Positions 20,933-33,472 are shown, counted from the first letter of the stretch. The stretch is DNA of 64,000 bases from Siphonodentalium dalli (GCA_032622095.1 CP136067.1:41149549-41213548); one strand, 5' to 3'. Numbers and translations: made by a program. The notes: generated from the letters alone by a model not told the origin.

Positions 20933-22387
20933 TGTGTATATAAATGTATAGATATAACGATATAACTTCACCTTTATATGCCAAAAATTGGAACTCCCCG
21001 CCCAAGATGGTCGCCAGAAATGGCGGCCGGAAGTGGAAAATGTTACGTTTTTACTGATATCTTTAAGGTGAGTTTATGCTGTTTGGAACTGGTTGAGAAT
21101 TGTGACTTTATTCTGTATTTGGCATATCAACTGACCATTGGATCAATGGTATATGCCATGCATTGTGTCCCCACCCCTTCCGATCACTCAAACATTCGAT
21201 TTTACAGCACGCCGTATAACATTTCACAAACAAATCACCATTGGGATTCTAGTCCTATTTCATCAAGCATTGGGAAGAACTGTGTAGTGTAAGTGATGCA
21301 ATCTATTTCTTATGGATATTTCAACTCATTGGTACTAAAATTGTCACTTTGGCTCAAAATGACTGCTAAAATGGCGGCCAAAATATGGAAAATTGTAATT
21401 ATTGCATCAGTGTGCCATGCAACGGCTTATAAGTTATGGTTACTGCACAAAACTTTCTGTCTTATATACATTGAACACTAAAATTTATGATGCACCTTGA
21501 TTAACTGTTACAATTATAACCACTGAAATTACCAGAATTATGGGATTTTTCTATCACAATCTTGGCATCACAATCGGCAAAAAATCACTGTTCAGGTTTG
21601 GACCATTTTTTTCAAGTAAAATAGAACTATCTTTGGTAGCAAAGGTGCTTTTTATTTTTGATCTGTCTTAAATTGGTCACACTGCGGTGTTTTAGACGAA
21701 ATTACTCAAGATGGCTTGCAAACTGACAACCAAATTTGGTAAAAAGTTTATTTGTCACATATATTCCGAACATTATTTTCTGCTGTCCCGAAAAGGTAGC
21801 AAATTGTGACTCACTTGGTTATTAAACATGCCACATAATCAACTGACAAAATGTTATATTATGGTTGTCTCAGTAACTTATGAGGCATGACAAATCATTG
21901 AACAATCCAGGTTACCATGTTGACGAATATTCCAATTGGAAGACTACCTCGGGAGATCGTAGATAGTGCACAGCGGGTTTTGTTTAACACGTAACACTCT
22001 AAATAACACCATACATATAATACTGAGCAGAAACTGGATGGATGTACCAACTCATTGAGCCATACTGACAAGATGGCCCCTATTCGTGGTCGACCATAAC
22101 AATGCAACATTGTCAGCAAGATTATCAGAAAAGATCGCACATACATATTTATTGTAACACAATTTACAAGGGATTGGGGGGGGGCAAGTTATAACAACTT
22201 AAGGTGGCCCCTCTCCCGTCAATATTTACGCAAATGTTTAAACAAGATGAATAACAGATATAATGTACATCTAATAATAATAATGTTGATGATGATGATG
22301 TCTGGTGATTGCTGTTACCGGTCCTGAGATCCTATCCTATAGATATCATGCCATGCCGTGCCGTAAGTAGTTTACGATTGTTCGTCG
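20933..22387. other. Unassigned sequence with AAGATGGC-type short repeats
   Basis: No gene recognised. Contains several copies of short motifs such as AAAATGGCGGCC and AAGATGG (about 21005, 21370, 21710) and a (GAT)n tract at about 22283-22300. The tail at 22200-22387 is probably the 3' UTR of the minus-strand retrotransposon that follows. Confidence 0.4.
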
Positions 22388-23304
22388 TTAAGTGAAACCT
22401 TTGCTTTCTGAAATATATTTTTGAACAATGTAAAAGAGTAGTTGGTTTCGATGCTGTGGAATGTTTGGGGCGCCTCCGATGAAATGATTCACGTCTACTA
22501 TTGTGAAAGCATTCTCATCTAGTCTGTCATATAATTTAGTTCTTTGCGGTCGGAATAATGGGCATTCGAAAAAGAAGTGTAAGGCATCCTCGAACTCTGT
22601 GCCACAATTACACACTGGGCTTTCGACTATAAAGTTATCATACATAACTAAGCTAAGTTCACTGCAACCGTTGCGAATTTTAGAATGGAAAATATTTTCG
22701 GTCCGACTCCCAGTTTGAAAATCAGGAGGTGGTTTGGGGGTCATATCTATAAAACTAAGATTGACCTTAAATTATGTTAGGTTAAACGCATCAGTTACGA
22801 TCGATAGTTGGAAGCTTATTCCATGATTGTGTCATAAAGTGTAGGAAATATTTTTGTTAAATGTTCTGTGTGACAGAAGTAACAATAGAAGTTTCCAGGA
22901 TTCCGCTTTGAGTATCTCGAGACATTGCCAGCACGAGGAGGTAAGATAGTTGATAAGTAGTTGGGTGCCAGGTTGTTAGTAATTTTATATATGTAGTGTA
23001 ATTGATTATGTTCGCGTCTATTACTGAGCGTGGGCCAGCCGATTTCAGGGAGTAGGGCTTTATCGGATATTGTGCATGGGTTGAGTCCTGTTACAATTCT
23101 GGCAGCTTCTTTATGAAGTCTTTCAAGTTTATCAGTCAAGTAGTTTGGTGCGTTCGCCCAGACAATATAAGAATAGTCCATTATAGGCAGAATATGATTT
23201 TTGTAGATTTTTTTTAGCGTCTTTCTATTGATACTGTATTTAAATTTTCTGAGTTGGGATAGTCTCGCAGTGCCTTTTTGATCGACTTCTCCAAATCGGT
23301 ACAA
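22388..23304 (-). pseudogene. Non-LTR retrotransposon RT thumb and C-terminal domain (element D)
   Basis: 23304-22816 encodes RLSQLRKFKYSINRK, ILPIMDYSYIVWANAPNYL and KLERLHKEAARIVTGL. 22744-22388 encodes a terminal domain with CNCGTEFEDALHFFFECPLF, a CxC...H...C zinc-knuckle-like motif characteristic of the C-terminus of these ORF2 proteins. Both frames lie close together, separated by a break. RT motifs A-C and the endonuclease are missing. It is the same family as the fragments at 725-2545. Confidence 0.85.
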
Positions 23305-24669
23305 ACAACTTAAGCTCTCTAATGATCAGAACTTTCGTCCAATTGGATATGGTGGGCGAGCTCACATGATAAATATTTTAAATACGTTGTACTCTCTATC
23401 TGTAGTCTCAAATCCCATATATATATTAATTGTGTTGTTGACAGGCCATGTAATTTGGAAAAACCGGTATACGACCTTTTCGAAGCCGAACGACGATTAG
23501 CCAGATATAAACTTACAACCCCACACCCCGCCGTGCTTTTGACCGTGTATTTATCCATGGTGTGTGCGTGTCTGTCGTTGGCCGTAACCTGGTGCTCGGT
23601 GTTATTGATTTGAAGGGTAATCATTTTCGACTGTTGTTGTTAGATCGGTAATGTGATTGGCGATATCTATGTCTTGTCTGGTCATATTTTACGTTTGAAC
23701 TTTGTCTGAAATAGACGCACTTTTTATACTAGAATTTGTGCAACAGGAGCGCCGGGAAATCGCTAGTCTAGTGCGTTTATAAGTGTGTTAGAGACCGAAT
23801 ATATATTATATAGAGAGGCCAACAGAAAGAAATTATATTTATTCCATACATGCGACTGCAACCAATTTGGGTTGATTGTGATGTCTTTCATGTAGTTTTG
23901 TGGTTATGAGATCACATACATACCTTGTTATTGGCCCCCTGATTACTGCTCTCCGCGATCTTATTCTTTAAAAATAAATATCTTTTCCAAAAGATGTGTT
24001 ACCAGCACCAGAAAAGGAGGGATCAGGCGGGAGCTACATCCCCCAGACGGGGATGGTTAGCCCCCCCCCAATTGTACTATTTCTGTCCGTTTCACTCTAT
24101 TCGCTCCAGGACTCTAATTCCACACAAACTAGTATAAGTGATTAATTCCTATGCTAATATATCGTATAATGACTTATTTCGAGAACTGATGTAATATAGA
24201 CTACCATGTTGGACGCCATCTTGGATAACAAAGTTTCCCCGAAGCGGATTTTGGATATGTTATTCCAGATACTTTCCCACACAAAATGAGACAAAAACGC
24301 TTTATAACATTCTGTTCTAGGTTCAACTCCCGACGACCACAGTATATTGGCTTATTGTTGGGTGACAAACCACAGTACAGAGATAGTAATAATTAATAAC
24401 CGATAACAAAAGTTGTTCAAACAGTGATTGTCAAAATATAACAATAAATGTTGCAAAAACTGATAGAATTTCGCAATTTCTAAAAGAATTTGTGGAAAAA
24501 ATATTTTCGTTTGGCAGAATATTTGGAAAAAGTTAATTTTGGTCCAGCGCAGACCATGGTGATACCCTTGTGTATTGATTGACATATTTCGATCAACGGA
24601 ACGCGACAAAAGTGTGAAATTGCTAACCCCATACATACTAAATGGATTTTCGTACTCAGTTTTAAAAGT
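23305..24669. other. Unassigned sequence
   Basis: No domain recognised. The minus-strand frame at 23319-23624 lacks motifs. GGTTCAACTCC at about 24320 resembles a pol III B box, but no A box or tRNA fold is seen. Confidence 0.4.
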
Positions 24670-24890
24670 ATACATTGGAATGGTATATTACTCATCTGGA
24701 GGGGTTTTCAGGAAACAAACAGACGACAGATATTAAAAGTACAGAAGGAGCGGTCCTATTTAAAGTAGGGAAATGTTCAGATAATTAGCTAAGGCCGTTC
24801 ATTGAACTTATTAGCTGCACTTTTCCTAAGATATAACTACTCGACAATGAGTATTTAGTATAGAAAATGTTAAGACAGATTCATGCATTG
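24670..24890 (-). repeat. Dispersed repeat related to the lectin-gene first intron
   Basis: The reverse complement resembles 62620-62870 and 3980-4250: CTCATTGTCGAGTAG, GAACTTATT, GAACATTTCCC and ACCATTCCAATGTATAC occur in the same order. Diverged. Confidence 0.55.
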
Positions 24891-25750
24891 AAGTGGCGAC
24901 ATACCGAGGCGGTGGGGTTTCGGGCGGCTCCCCCAACTTTGGTTAAATCTTTCAATAATTGGAAATTGCAGTCCAGAAATATGATCAAATTGTTCTGGTA
25001 GTTTACTTACGGTGTTGTTGGACTACAATGATCATCCGTTGGAAATGTCCACATCATTAGGTATGTAGGGATGTCACCTCGGTAATTTCCAACAGCTGGA
25101 AACCTTGATAAAACAGTTCGCAAGTTGTTCAAACCAAAGGGTGGTGCAAACTGAATTTACCGGACTTGGGAAGTCGCATAGGCGTCTGGATCAAAGCGGG
25201 GTGGTCAGTTGGAAATTGGCCACACCCCCCATAGCGGGTCTAGCCATGTCCCTGGTCGGAACAGGCTGGTAGATGTATATTTTAACCACTATATCACCCC
25301 TGGTTAAGTGGTCCTGATAATTTACTATGATGTTGTTATGGCAATGTGATGCTATTAAAAAGAAGTACCATTATTTTTTCTAACGTTGTCATGTTCGCGG
25401 TATTTGGCTAATCTGAACAAATCGGGGGAAAGCCATTATGTGTATAAACATTAAAAAACATGATGCATATTGTGAAATATTTGTATAAGGCTGTATTGGT
25501 TGTTACAAACCGGTCATAACTGAGATTGCTAATAAGAAACATATGTGTTCTTGAATGTTTCATATAGACACTGGCTCTTGCTCAAATCGCTCAAACTAGC
25601 GGTGACAACTTTAGAAATAATAACGTTACTTTGTGTTAACACATGCAGCTTTGTCTTACCAGCACCATAGCAATTCAGCATCATAGCAAATTAGCAGGAC
25701 AATTTAACCAGGGGCGTACATATTGTTATCACTTATACGATATTCGACAG
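24891..25750. other. Presumed intron sequence upstream of the lectin exon
   Basis: No other feature seen. It ends at the acceptor CGATATTCGACAG. The pyrimidine tract is weak. Confidence 0.4.
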
Positions 25751-25978
25751 ATGCTGTGGCTATGACCAACTATGCTCTGAACCAATGTGTGTATGAAAGC
25801 TCGAATAACGGAGTCAGATATGCTGCGAGCGGCAATGACGGGAGCCTGGGGCAGGCCATGTTCACCGCTCCATCTTGTTCCCACACCGAAGCAGAGATGA
25901 GTCCCTGGTGGATGGTCGACATGGGTCAACAGATAACTATAGACCACGTGACTCTGTACAACCGGGGTGATTGTTGCG
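25751..25978 (+). CDS. F-type lectin (fucolectin-like) domain, first half exon
   Basis: Encodes 76 residues (including the split codons) of the F5/8C-like F-type lectin fold: TNYALNQCVYESS, PSCSHTEAEMSPWWMVDMGQ, and ITIDHVTLYNRGDCCG. These match the family pattern CxHTExxxxPWWxVDLGxxxxIxxVxIxNRxDCC; the two Trp, the DMG motif and the paired Cys are visible. Such proteins bind fucosylated glycans and usually act in innate immunity or, in molluscs, also in egg-sperm recognition. The exon opens after CAG in phase 1 and ends at G|GTAAGG in phase 1. The HxTExxPWW motif is present, but the residues usually forming the fucose pocket (H, R, R) cannot all be confirmed. Confidence 0.85.
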
Positions 25979-27089
25979 GTAAGGACAACATACAATTTGC
26001 TGTGCTGGTTTGGGGTAGCGTTGGTTTATAGTCGCTATAGTATATAGGCTTGACTTGACACTCAGTCTAGTACTATGGTGCCACATCGCTTCACTGTACA
26101 CCGTCATGATGGCTAACATAACAGAGCGTCGGAGAATTTTTGATTAACCCTTTACCCAACAGAAGGGCCCTGTGCCAATGCATTCTCTTATATATGCGAG
26201 TCGACCATAGGTCGCCTCTCATATATAAGAGAATGCATTGGCTTAACACATTAAAAATTATAAAATTTGGTTAAAGAATGTAAGAAAAAATGGTAAAAAG
26301 TGTTAAAAAAAGATTTTGTTTAGGCCAATGCATTCTCTTATATATGCGAGGCGACCTATGGTCGACTCGCATATATAAGAGAATGCATTGGCACAGGGCA
26401 TAACTGTAACTATCACAATGTGGTCAAGGAGCCGGTTCCAATGATATCCATATTTGTATGGTTCTATTGAGACAGACCGAAGATATTTTAGGCTGTTGAA
26501 GCTTTATTTGGCCGGTTTTGGCCGGTTTGTTGGGTAAAGGGTTAACTATGTAGCGTCTAGTCTTTACAAGCCAAATCACGACAGTGTCAGTCGTCTTGCA
26601 ATTGGCTGATGGACGAACGAACTCAAATATAGTGAGAGTTCACAGAGAAATGTAATGCAATGCAATAGTATAATTTAAGAAACTTATACGTTTGCCAAGT
26701 TACATGTGCATCTTCCAGAATCATGTGTTGCCATCTCTTTGGGGTGTCAAACCAATCCACTACTGCCTGTAATCAATTAATTAAGTGTGAATCGCAATTG
26801 GAATCGAACTAGCTTTGCTATTGCTGGATGGTTAATATATGGTCTCTTATGACGAAATAACGGGCTATGTATCTTTTTGACTGAGCCACCAGTTAGGGCT
26901 ACATGCACGAAACGTTTGCGTCTTCAAATGCTCTAATTAGAACTGTTTTATTTTTTATTTTTTGGGCTTGTTTGTCGAGATTATTGTAATGTAATGTCAT
27001 GTATGAAAGCTGAACAAAATACATATTATATATGGACGTTATATTATGACATATTGTAACCTCTGTTCACTTTATTATTAATTATTCAG
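25979..27089 (+). other. Intron inside the lectin domain
   Basis: GTAAGG donor and TTATTATTAATTATTCAG acceptor, 1111 bp. It is interrupted by a complete piggyBac-like MITE (26144-26545). Confidence 0.75.
26144..26545 (+). mobile_element. piggyBac-like MITE with paired palindromes, in lectin intron
   Basis: A 402-bp copy bounded by TTAA with the termini CCCTTTACCCAACA and complement. The palindromes lie at about 26175-26243 and 26324-26393. It is nearly identical to the copy at 9849-10249, suggesting recent spread. It lies entirely within the intron and leaves both splice sites intact. Confidence 0.9.
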
Positions 27090-27326
27090 GATATCGGCTA
27101 AGCAACTTTAAGGTATGGGTCTCACAGAAAATGATGGCAGTCACAGACTACAGTCTCGACACCTTATGTTACGATTACCCTGGAACCGGTCTGGACGAAC
27201 AAGTCTGGAATTTCACATGTGGACAGCGGGTTGTTGGCCGGTTTATTAGGGTGCATGTCTACAGTACTGTAGCAATGCCGTTGTCCATTTGCGAGTTGGA
27301 AGTTTACGGAACAATGCAGACAGAAG
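27090..27326 (+). CDS. F-type lectin domain, second half exon
   Basis: Spliced in phase 1 to the previous exon, it gives an uninterrupted domain: G/YRLSNFKVWVSQK, then ...YDYPGTGLDEQVWNFTC, RVVGRFIRVHVYS, and PLSICELEVYG. These are the canonical second-half signatures of the F-type lectin/discoidin fold (RLxNFxVxV, C...GRFIRV, LxLCEVEVYG). The exon ends at G|GTACGT, again phase 1, so more exons probably follow. None was recognised before the window end. Symmetric 1-1 phases allow domain duplication by exon shuffling. Confidence 0.85.
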
Positions 27327-28096
27327 GTACGTGTGAATGTATGCATACTCAGGTCGCTTACATTGCAAATGATTAGCAAACCACCCACACATGGACGTGG
27401 AGACAGGGTGGGATAATCTGCCCCACCATGATCAAACTGTTGAACAGTTGGACATTGCATGTATGAATGACACCATTTCAGTTACAGGGCCACCAAACTC
27501 GGTCTGGTGGACGAAAATAAGTCAAAGCAAGTACTGAATTCAGTATAGCTGTATTGTTCAATTATCCGCTAGCAGACCCATAGGAGAGAAGGCGGATAAT
27601 ATAATAATAAAACGGAAGGAGTAAACAGATTTCCATTAGACCAGTCTGGTCCAGGATAATCAAAATTTTCCTAGAAATAAATTTAATATGTACTTGTTGG
27701 CAAGCTATTGGCAATTGTTTCTCTTCGACTTGTTATGGGTGTAAATGGTAGCGCCCCAACGACAGGTGAAGCTCAATTCAGTCACATACACACATTATAC
27801 GTATTTTCACACCAGTATACCAATTTGTATATATGTATAAGGGAGATCTATGTATACATCGATCTGTACGCTTTAGCAAGCTGATACCATGAGTTGACTA
27901 TTTTCTTATTTGAGGACCATTTTTATTCCACTGTTTATGTCGCAGTTTCCCGAGCAAGACCGAGTCGTCACTATACCGAGTCTCATAAGAAGCATAATAT
28001 AGTGTCCTTTGAATTTGCCACACTCAGGAAAGTGTGGGAAAGTAAAAAGCAAACAGATGGAATGAATCGTTGAGTTCCATACTCATGTTATCAAAT
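27327..28096. other. Presumed intron or 3' flank, nothing recognised
   Basis: No further domain exon is visible. Minor local repeats only. Confidence 0.4.
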
Positions 28097-28185
28097 GGTC
28101 CACACACACACACACGCCCTCACACACACCCACACACACACCATCACACACCCTCCCTCCCTCACACACCCTCACACCACCCTTA
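28097..28185. repeat. (CA)n/CACACC microsatellite
   Basis: Alternating CACACA, CCCTCACACAC and CCCTCCCTC tracts. The His/Pro-rich open frame across it is an artefact. Confidence 0.9.
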
Positions 28186-28359
28186 CTCACATGAGTGTCG
28201 AATAGGGGACAAGTGTCACAGACCTCCAATCGGGGATACCTCAAATCTTTATGCCACAGCCTTCAAACAGATAGAGTTATGTCCCAGTGAACATAAAATC
28301 GTCACGAGCAAACGAAAATACGAAATCCCGCACCGAATCTCAATATAGAAAGTCGGGGG

Positions 28360-28720
28360 TTTTACATACTAATGGTGGACAAGGTGGATACATGTGTGTT
28401 TTTTTTGAGTGTAAGAAAAGGGGACATACACCCATGGGTTTGAAATTTGTTAATAGGGGACAGAAAAATACACGATCTGTGTTTTCGAAGTGGGGACATA
28501 ATATTTTCCCCTTGTGTTTTCAAAATATGGACATCAAAATATTGAAGTGTGACAAAGAGACACAATTTTTCCCTCGTCTTTTCAAAATACGGACTCCAAA
28601 ATATTGACGTGTGACAAAGAAGGACATTCATAAACTTCGAAGTCAGAAAGTTGTCACAGTGGACAGGGATAACTTTCTCACAGTGGACAGGGATATAAAC
28701 GATATGTGTTTCAAAAAATG
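28360..28720. repeat. Degenerate tandem repeat (TTTTCAAAATATGGACA type)
   Basis: Units containing GGGGACA(T/G)A, TGTGTTTTC(A/G)AA and TGGACATCAAAATATTGA recur about every 45-70 bp; CACAGTGGACAGGGATA occurs twice. The same vocabulary in inverse orientation occurs at 32960-33240. Confidence 0.6.
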
Positions 28721-29219
28721 GGACATTTTGAATTACAAAGAGAGAGAGAGTCAAAATTAGAGTCAAAATACACGCGATTTGCTGACAATATATTTTCTTT
28801 TGCGTGCATGAAGCACCAAAATTTAATATCTGAATAACGGGGATCTGAATTCGAATATACGGGCAATATCCAGACACGGCGTCGTCTCAAGATTGGCTTA
28901 ATCCCTTTTGTTCTAAATATCTTATTGTATTGTTATACTAACTGATCTATCATGTATGTAAACTGTATTGGGAATAAAAACAAACATTACCTTGCATTGT
29001 AGTTAGATGCTTTAGACTGTAGATAGCATATACAAGTAATGAAAGTGTCAATGACAGAGTAGCTTAACTTGCGACAATGGATGAATTGAATTCTGCCTTG
29101 TCAACCTCCATGACAAAATTCATGATGATATGAATGAGTGTCCATGAAACTGAATCAACTTGATGTTCTCATTGGCTCATTGCACTAGCAAGTTTTGGGA
29201 AAATCGGTTCATAAATGCG
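28721..29219. other. Unassigned sequence
   Basis: Nothing recognised apart from a short (GA)n at 28737-28750. Confidence 0.4.
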
Positions 29220-29735
29220 ACCTGTAGGGAGCGCCGAATATATTCAAGATGGCTACCATGGCGCCATTTTGGATTTCGGAACGGACTCAAAATAGGACGT
29301 TCTCGTCAACGCATGGTACTAAGTAATCCCAGCAAATTTCGAGAAAATCCGTTCATAAATGGGACATGTAGGGTGCAAAAGAAATTCAAGATGGCTGCCA
29401 TGGCGGCATTTTGGAACGGATTCAAAATAGGACGTTCTCATCTACTCATAGTATTAAGTAATCCTAGCTCAAGTATCGAGAAAATCCGTTCATAAATTGG
29501 ACCTGTAGGGTGTGCCAAAGAAATTCAAGATGGCTGCCATTTTGGATTTCGGAACGGACTGAAAATAGGATGTTCTCATCTACTCTTGGTACAAAGTAAT
29601 CATAGCAAGTTTCGAGAAAATCCGTTCATAAATGCGACCTGTGGGGTGTGCCAAAGAAATTCAAGATGGCGGCCATCTTGGATTTCGGAACAAACTAAAA
29701 ATAGGGCATTCTCATCTACTCATGGTACTAAGTAA
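29220..29735. repeat. ~137-bp tandem repeat, about 4 units
   Basis: Each unit contains AAATCCGTTCATAAATG, GACCTGTAGGGTG, GAAATTCAAGATGGCTGCC, TTTTGGATTTCGGAAC and AAAATAGGACGTTCTCATC. CAAGATGGC recurs at about 29247, 29387, 29525 and 29661. The open frame through it is not a gene. Confidence 0.8.
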
Positions 29736-31019
29736 AAATAGCCAACTACATGGGCAGATATGAACCTACTGATGTGAGTCATTCTATATCTCAAATGATA
29801 CACATATCAATTCATAAGCAAACAAACATAGCATACGAGAAATAAATGGCCACTGCATTGCCACTGATAATAAATCGCCTTGTACACCGACTATTTAGTT
29901 AGCAGAACCTCTGCAACAAATAGCAGTGGCCCTTTGAGTAGGCCACCAATTTCTGGAAGGTTCTGATACTGATGTGTAGGCCCGATAACTCATTAAAGTG
30001 TTGGCCTTAAACAAATATGAAAGTAGTTATCCCTATGATGCTCAAAACCAAATTTGGAAAGAATCCACAAGTGGTTCTAGATCAGAATTGTCTTGAACTT
30101 CCCAATCCCGCATAAAGTTTCCAAATTTATCCTATTATACTGTATTTGACCAATAGCCTCCATAAAAATCAGTCAAGCTAGACACCTTGAACAAATCTGG
30201 GACAGAATGTTCCAATAATGCTTCAAATCAAATTTGAAAGAATTCACCATGTGGCTCTAGAGAATAAGCTATTTTTCTAAACCAAGTAACCACAACTATA
30301 TGAACCCCCATACTCTGGCCCTAATTAATATATTTGATCCTAAAACCAAATTCACTAATAATGCAGGTAAATGCCTCCATGGTATTAGCTCTACAGTACG
30401 CTGAATATATGTATATGGTCAAGGTTTCAAATAAAATTAATAAACAAAAATGTTTCACGAACAGTTAAAGGTTAAGCTCAAAAGAGGATCGAAGCAAACA
30501 CTACTTAAGTCTGATTTCTACCTATATTGCCACTATCAGACTTGACATGTATCATGCTGAAAAAAAGGTGTTGGAGCCTTGTGGGTTAAATTGGTGTATT
30601 TCAAGACACTCTACATAATGGTTGCTCATAATCATATCACATGAAATTATTGTCATTCTCTGAACAGGGAATAAACTCAAATGGCACATATCTACAACTA
30701 TAGTGAATCAGTGTCCAGTAGGTTTCTTATAGTGTCCTATAATAATTCTGGTTCTAAAATCAAGAGAGTTAATAACAAAATTCATTGACGTAGAACTGAA
30801 TGCTCTTTTTATTTATTTAATCTTGCTAATGACATTTACCCTATGTTACAAAAGGAACAGTCATTAAAAGTAAACAAACCAGATATATGCCTTGCCAGGA
30901 GATGATTAATGACCCCTGTGCCCATTGATAACTGCTATAAACAATAATGTCATTATCAGAGCTAGATGCTAGATACACTATTCATAGGTAGGGTTATTAT
31001 AGCACCTGGATAAGTGCCT
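29736..31019. other. AT-rich sequence, nothing recognised
   Basis: Some segments look like diverged copies of one another (CAAATTTGGAAAGAATCCAC near 30050 and CAAATTTGAAAGAATTCACC near 30230). No coding signal. Confidence 0.4.
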
Positions 31020-31021
31020 AC

Positions 31022-31066
31022 TGACGGCAATAGCTCGTCTTGACTTTGTCAAGTTGAGCTAAAAAT
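31022..31066 (-). mobile_element. Hairpin terminus of a repetitive element
   Basis: TAGCTCGTCTTGACTTTGTC AAGTTGAGCTAAAAA forms a hairpin (AGCTC/GAGCT and CTTGAC/GTCAAG). The reverse complement reads TTTTTAGCTCAAC...GAGCTATTGCC, matching the terminus at 33690-33740. This TTTTAGCTCA...GAGCTATTGCCAT end is, from memory, very common in mollusc genomes. Confidence 0.55.
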
Positions 31067-31369
31067 GATCTATTTATGACAAAAACTTTTAACATATATT
31101 TTTATTATTCATAGTTAAACTTCAATTTTGACAGGTCATGGACAATTCGGTAACTGATATTTACCTTAATTATTTCATACTTGGTAACATAAATTCAAGT
31201 GTAAATGCATGCATATTCAGACTTTTAGCTCTTGTGACATGCCATATTGGTATTATCTTATATATAGCCATGACAGATTGTTATCTTTCAAAATGTTTTT
31301 TAATCTTTTAGTCATATAACTATTAAAAAAATGAAAGTGCAAATGACGCTGTGGCTTAACTTGCTTTTA

Positions 31370-31740
31370 ATGAATAATTACTGATAACTGTCGGACATCA
31401 GAACACAGTGAGGATACCTGTGCAAAAATAAATGCCTTTTGATGTTAACCACGTTGATGGTTGTGGATGCGAACATTAACTTTAATGAGAAAGCAAGCAT
31501 ATGTTCACCTCCTGTATTTAATAATAACAACAGCAACTTCCATGATAAAGCATGCAGGCCATCGTTAACCTCATTGATGCCTGCAGATGACAACATTAAC
31601 ATCCATGAAACAGCAAGCCAATGTTAACCTCCCTGATGCCTACAGACGACAACATTAACTTCCATGACAAAACATGAGAATATTAACCTTCTAGATGCCT
31701 GCGGATGACAACATTAATTTCAATAACAAAGTGTATCATG
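31370..31740. repeat. ~60-bp tandem repeat, about 5 units
   Basis: Units of the form TTAACCTCCCTGATGCCTAC then AGACGACAACATTAACTTCC and ATGACAAAGCA. Frames on both strands are translations of this repeat. Confidence 0.8.
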
Positions 31741-31779
31741 CTCTGAGAAACATATGTTTTGTAAAAAGTTTTGAAAGAT

Positions 31780-32170
31780 TACCGCCGGCGACCATGTTTT
31801 TAAAATGGGCGTGGTCAAAATCTACGTTCCCATCTACATGTTTATGGCAATGTACACAGCAAATTTCATGAAGATCGGATGAAAAATATTGCTGTAGCCC
31901 GTGCTAAAGGATTTGAGTGCAAAATCCAAGATGGCCGTCGGCGGCCATGTTTTTGTGAATGGGCGTGGCCAAAATCACTCGTTCCGATCTACATGTCAAT
32001 GTTCACAACAAATTTCAAGAGGATTGGATGACAAATGTGGGCTGTAGTCCGTGCTAAAGAATTTGAGTGCAAAATCCAAGATGGCCACCGCGGCCATGAT
32101 TTTTAAATGGGTGTGGTCAAAATCACTCGTTCCCATCTACATGTCAATGTACACAGCAAATTTCATGATG
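31780..32170. repeat. ~145-bp tandem repeat, 2.5 units
   Basis: Units contain GGCGGCCATGTTTTTG, ATGGGCGTGGTCAAAATC, CGTTCCCATCTACATG, ACAGCAAATTTCATG and GCTAAAGGATTTGAGTGCAAAATCCAAGATGGCC. A related array in the opposite orientation is at 33720-34165. Confidence 0.75.
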
Positions 32171-32174
32171 AAAT

Positions 32175-32545
32175 ATCTGTGTCCCCTATTGGATACACAA
32201 CCAAAAGTGTGTTTCTCTTTTTTCAAATATTCTGAATCCCTTATCCAGCTTGAAGATTTCATTTAACAAATTGATTTGGTCCCCTGTTGTCAACTGAAGT
32301 TGGAAAATCTTTGTCCCCTATTGGATACACAACCAAAAGTGTGTACTGTTTGGTCAAATATTCTGTATCTCCAATCTAGCTTGAAGCTTTCATTGCATCA
32401 CAATTAATTTGGTCCCCTGAAAAGTTGTCAACTGAAGTTGAAAACTCTTTGTCTCCTATTGGATACACGTCCAGGTCGCTTATTCTGTATCTCCTATCTA
32501 GTTTGAAGATATAAGTTTATCATAATTCATTTGGTCCCCTACTGA
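32175..32545. repeat. ~140-bp tandem repeat, about 3 units
   Basis: Repeats of TTTGTCCCCTATTGGATACA, CAACCAAAAGTGTGT, CAAATATTCTGTATCTCC, TAGCTTGAAG and AATTTGGTCCCCTG, ending at about 32545. Function unknown. Confidence 0.75.
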
Positions 32546-32959
32546 GGGCTTGGACTCTAATATAAGGAGGGCCGTCCTACAGCCATCGCAGAGCAATTTC
32601 TTGACTAAAAGTATTCTAACTTTTGACAATCATCTGGGAATAAACTGTAACAGGAGAAAAAAAATCCATATTGGGTTATGGCAAGTTTAGCTGCTTGTCG
32701 TTTGTATTCATCGAGTCCAGATAAATTATTATGTGAAATGTTATCTAAAATGCAGCATGTCAGTCAAATATCTGCATAACAACAACAAGATTGATTCCAT
32801 AGTAATTATGACAACTCTTTACAGTGTAGTGCTCGTGGGATTTTTTCATACATTCAACTCTTTAGTTTAATGTATAATACTTTAATATTATACTGTCAGT
32901 GTTACAGATGTGATCAATCTCACAAACACAAAGACACGAATTTTCTATAAATATAACAA
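32546..32959. other. Unassigned sequence
   Basis: No feature supported. Confidence 0.4.
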
Positions 32960-33240
32960 AAATTAGGCCGACGAGAAGGCCATCAGTGTGTTTCTATCTT
33001 TTTCCAATATTATGTCCCCAGTCGTAATTAGTCCGGAAACACACACACATGCAATGCACAGGACCTTAAACATAAAAATATTCCCAGTCGTTAAGCAGTG
33101 TGATTCTATTTTTAGAAAATTATGTCCGCAGTTTGGATTATTTTGATGTCCACATTTTGAAAACACACAAAAAAAAACATTATGTCCCTTATTGGAAAAC
33201 ACACTATAAATTGAATTTTTTTAATGAGAATGTTGGACCC
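32960..33240. repeat. Degenerate repeat (TTATGTCC...GAAAACACAC type)
   Basis: TTATGTCCCCAGT, TTATGTCCGCAGTTTGGA, TGATGTCCACATTTTGAAAA and TTATGTCCCTTATTGGAAAA recur. These correspond to the inverse of the 28360-28720 repeat. Confidence 0.6.
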
Positions 33241-33472
33241 CGACACACAAGTTATATGCATGTAGGATGTTACTAAAAATAGATTTTATACATATCCTCT
33301 CAGAATGTTCCGAAGAGGGGACTTTTCAAGATATCAATTTTGATTGGTCAATAAGGGTCCCAGAACGCCAAATCAGAACCCATTACGACCGGGGACGTCT
33401 CCGTTTGGCAAGTTTCCCCGTTTCGTGTGTTGATTTTGCCGTGTGTGTCCCCGGTTGGAGGTTATAAACAAT

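Noticed and set aside
17900-20971. Many overlapping 75-168 codon frames on both strands with shared protein sequence
   Set aside because: They are six-frame translations of the 122-bp repeat (not a multiple of three) and its leader. The same DNA is open on both strands, and frames end with Q-T-D-R from the (ACAG)n tract.
24316-24332. GGTTCAACTCC as a tRNA or SINE B box
   Set aside because: No A box at the right distance, no cloverleaf and no poly(A) or repeat tail seen.
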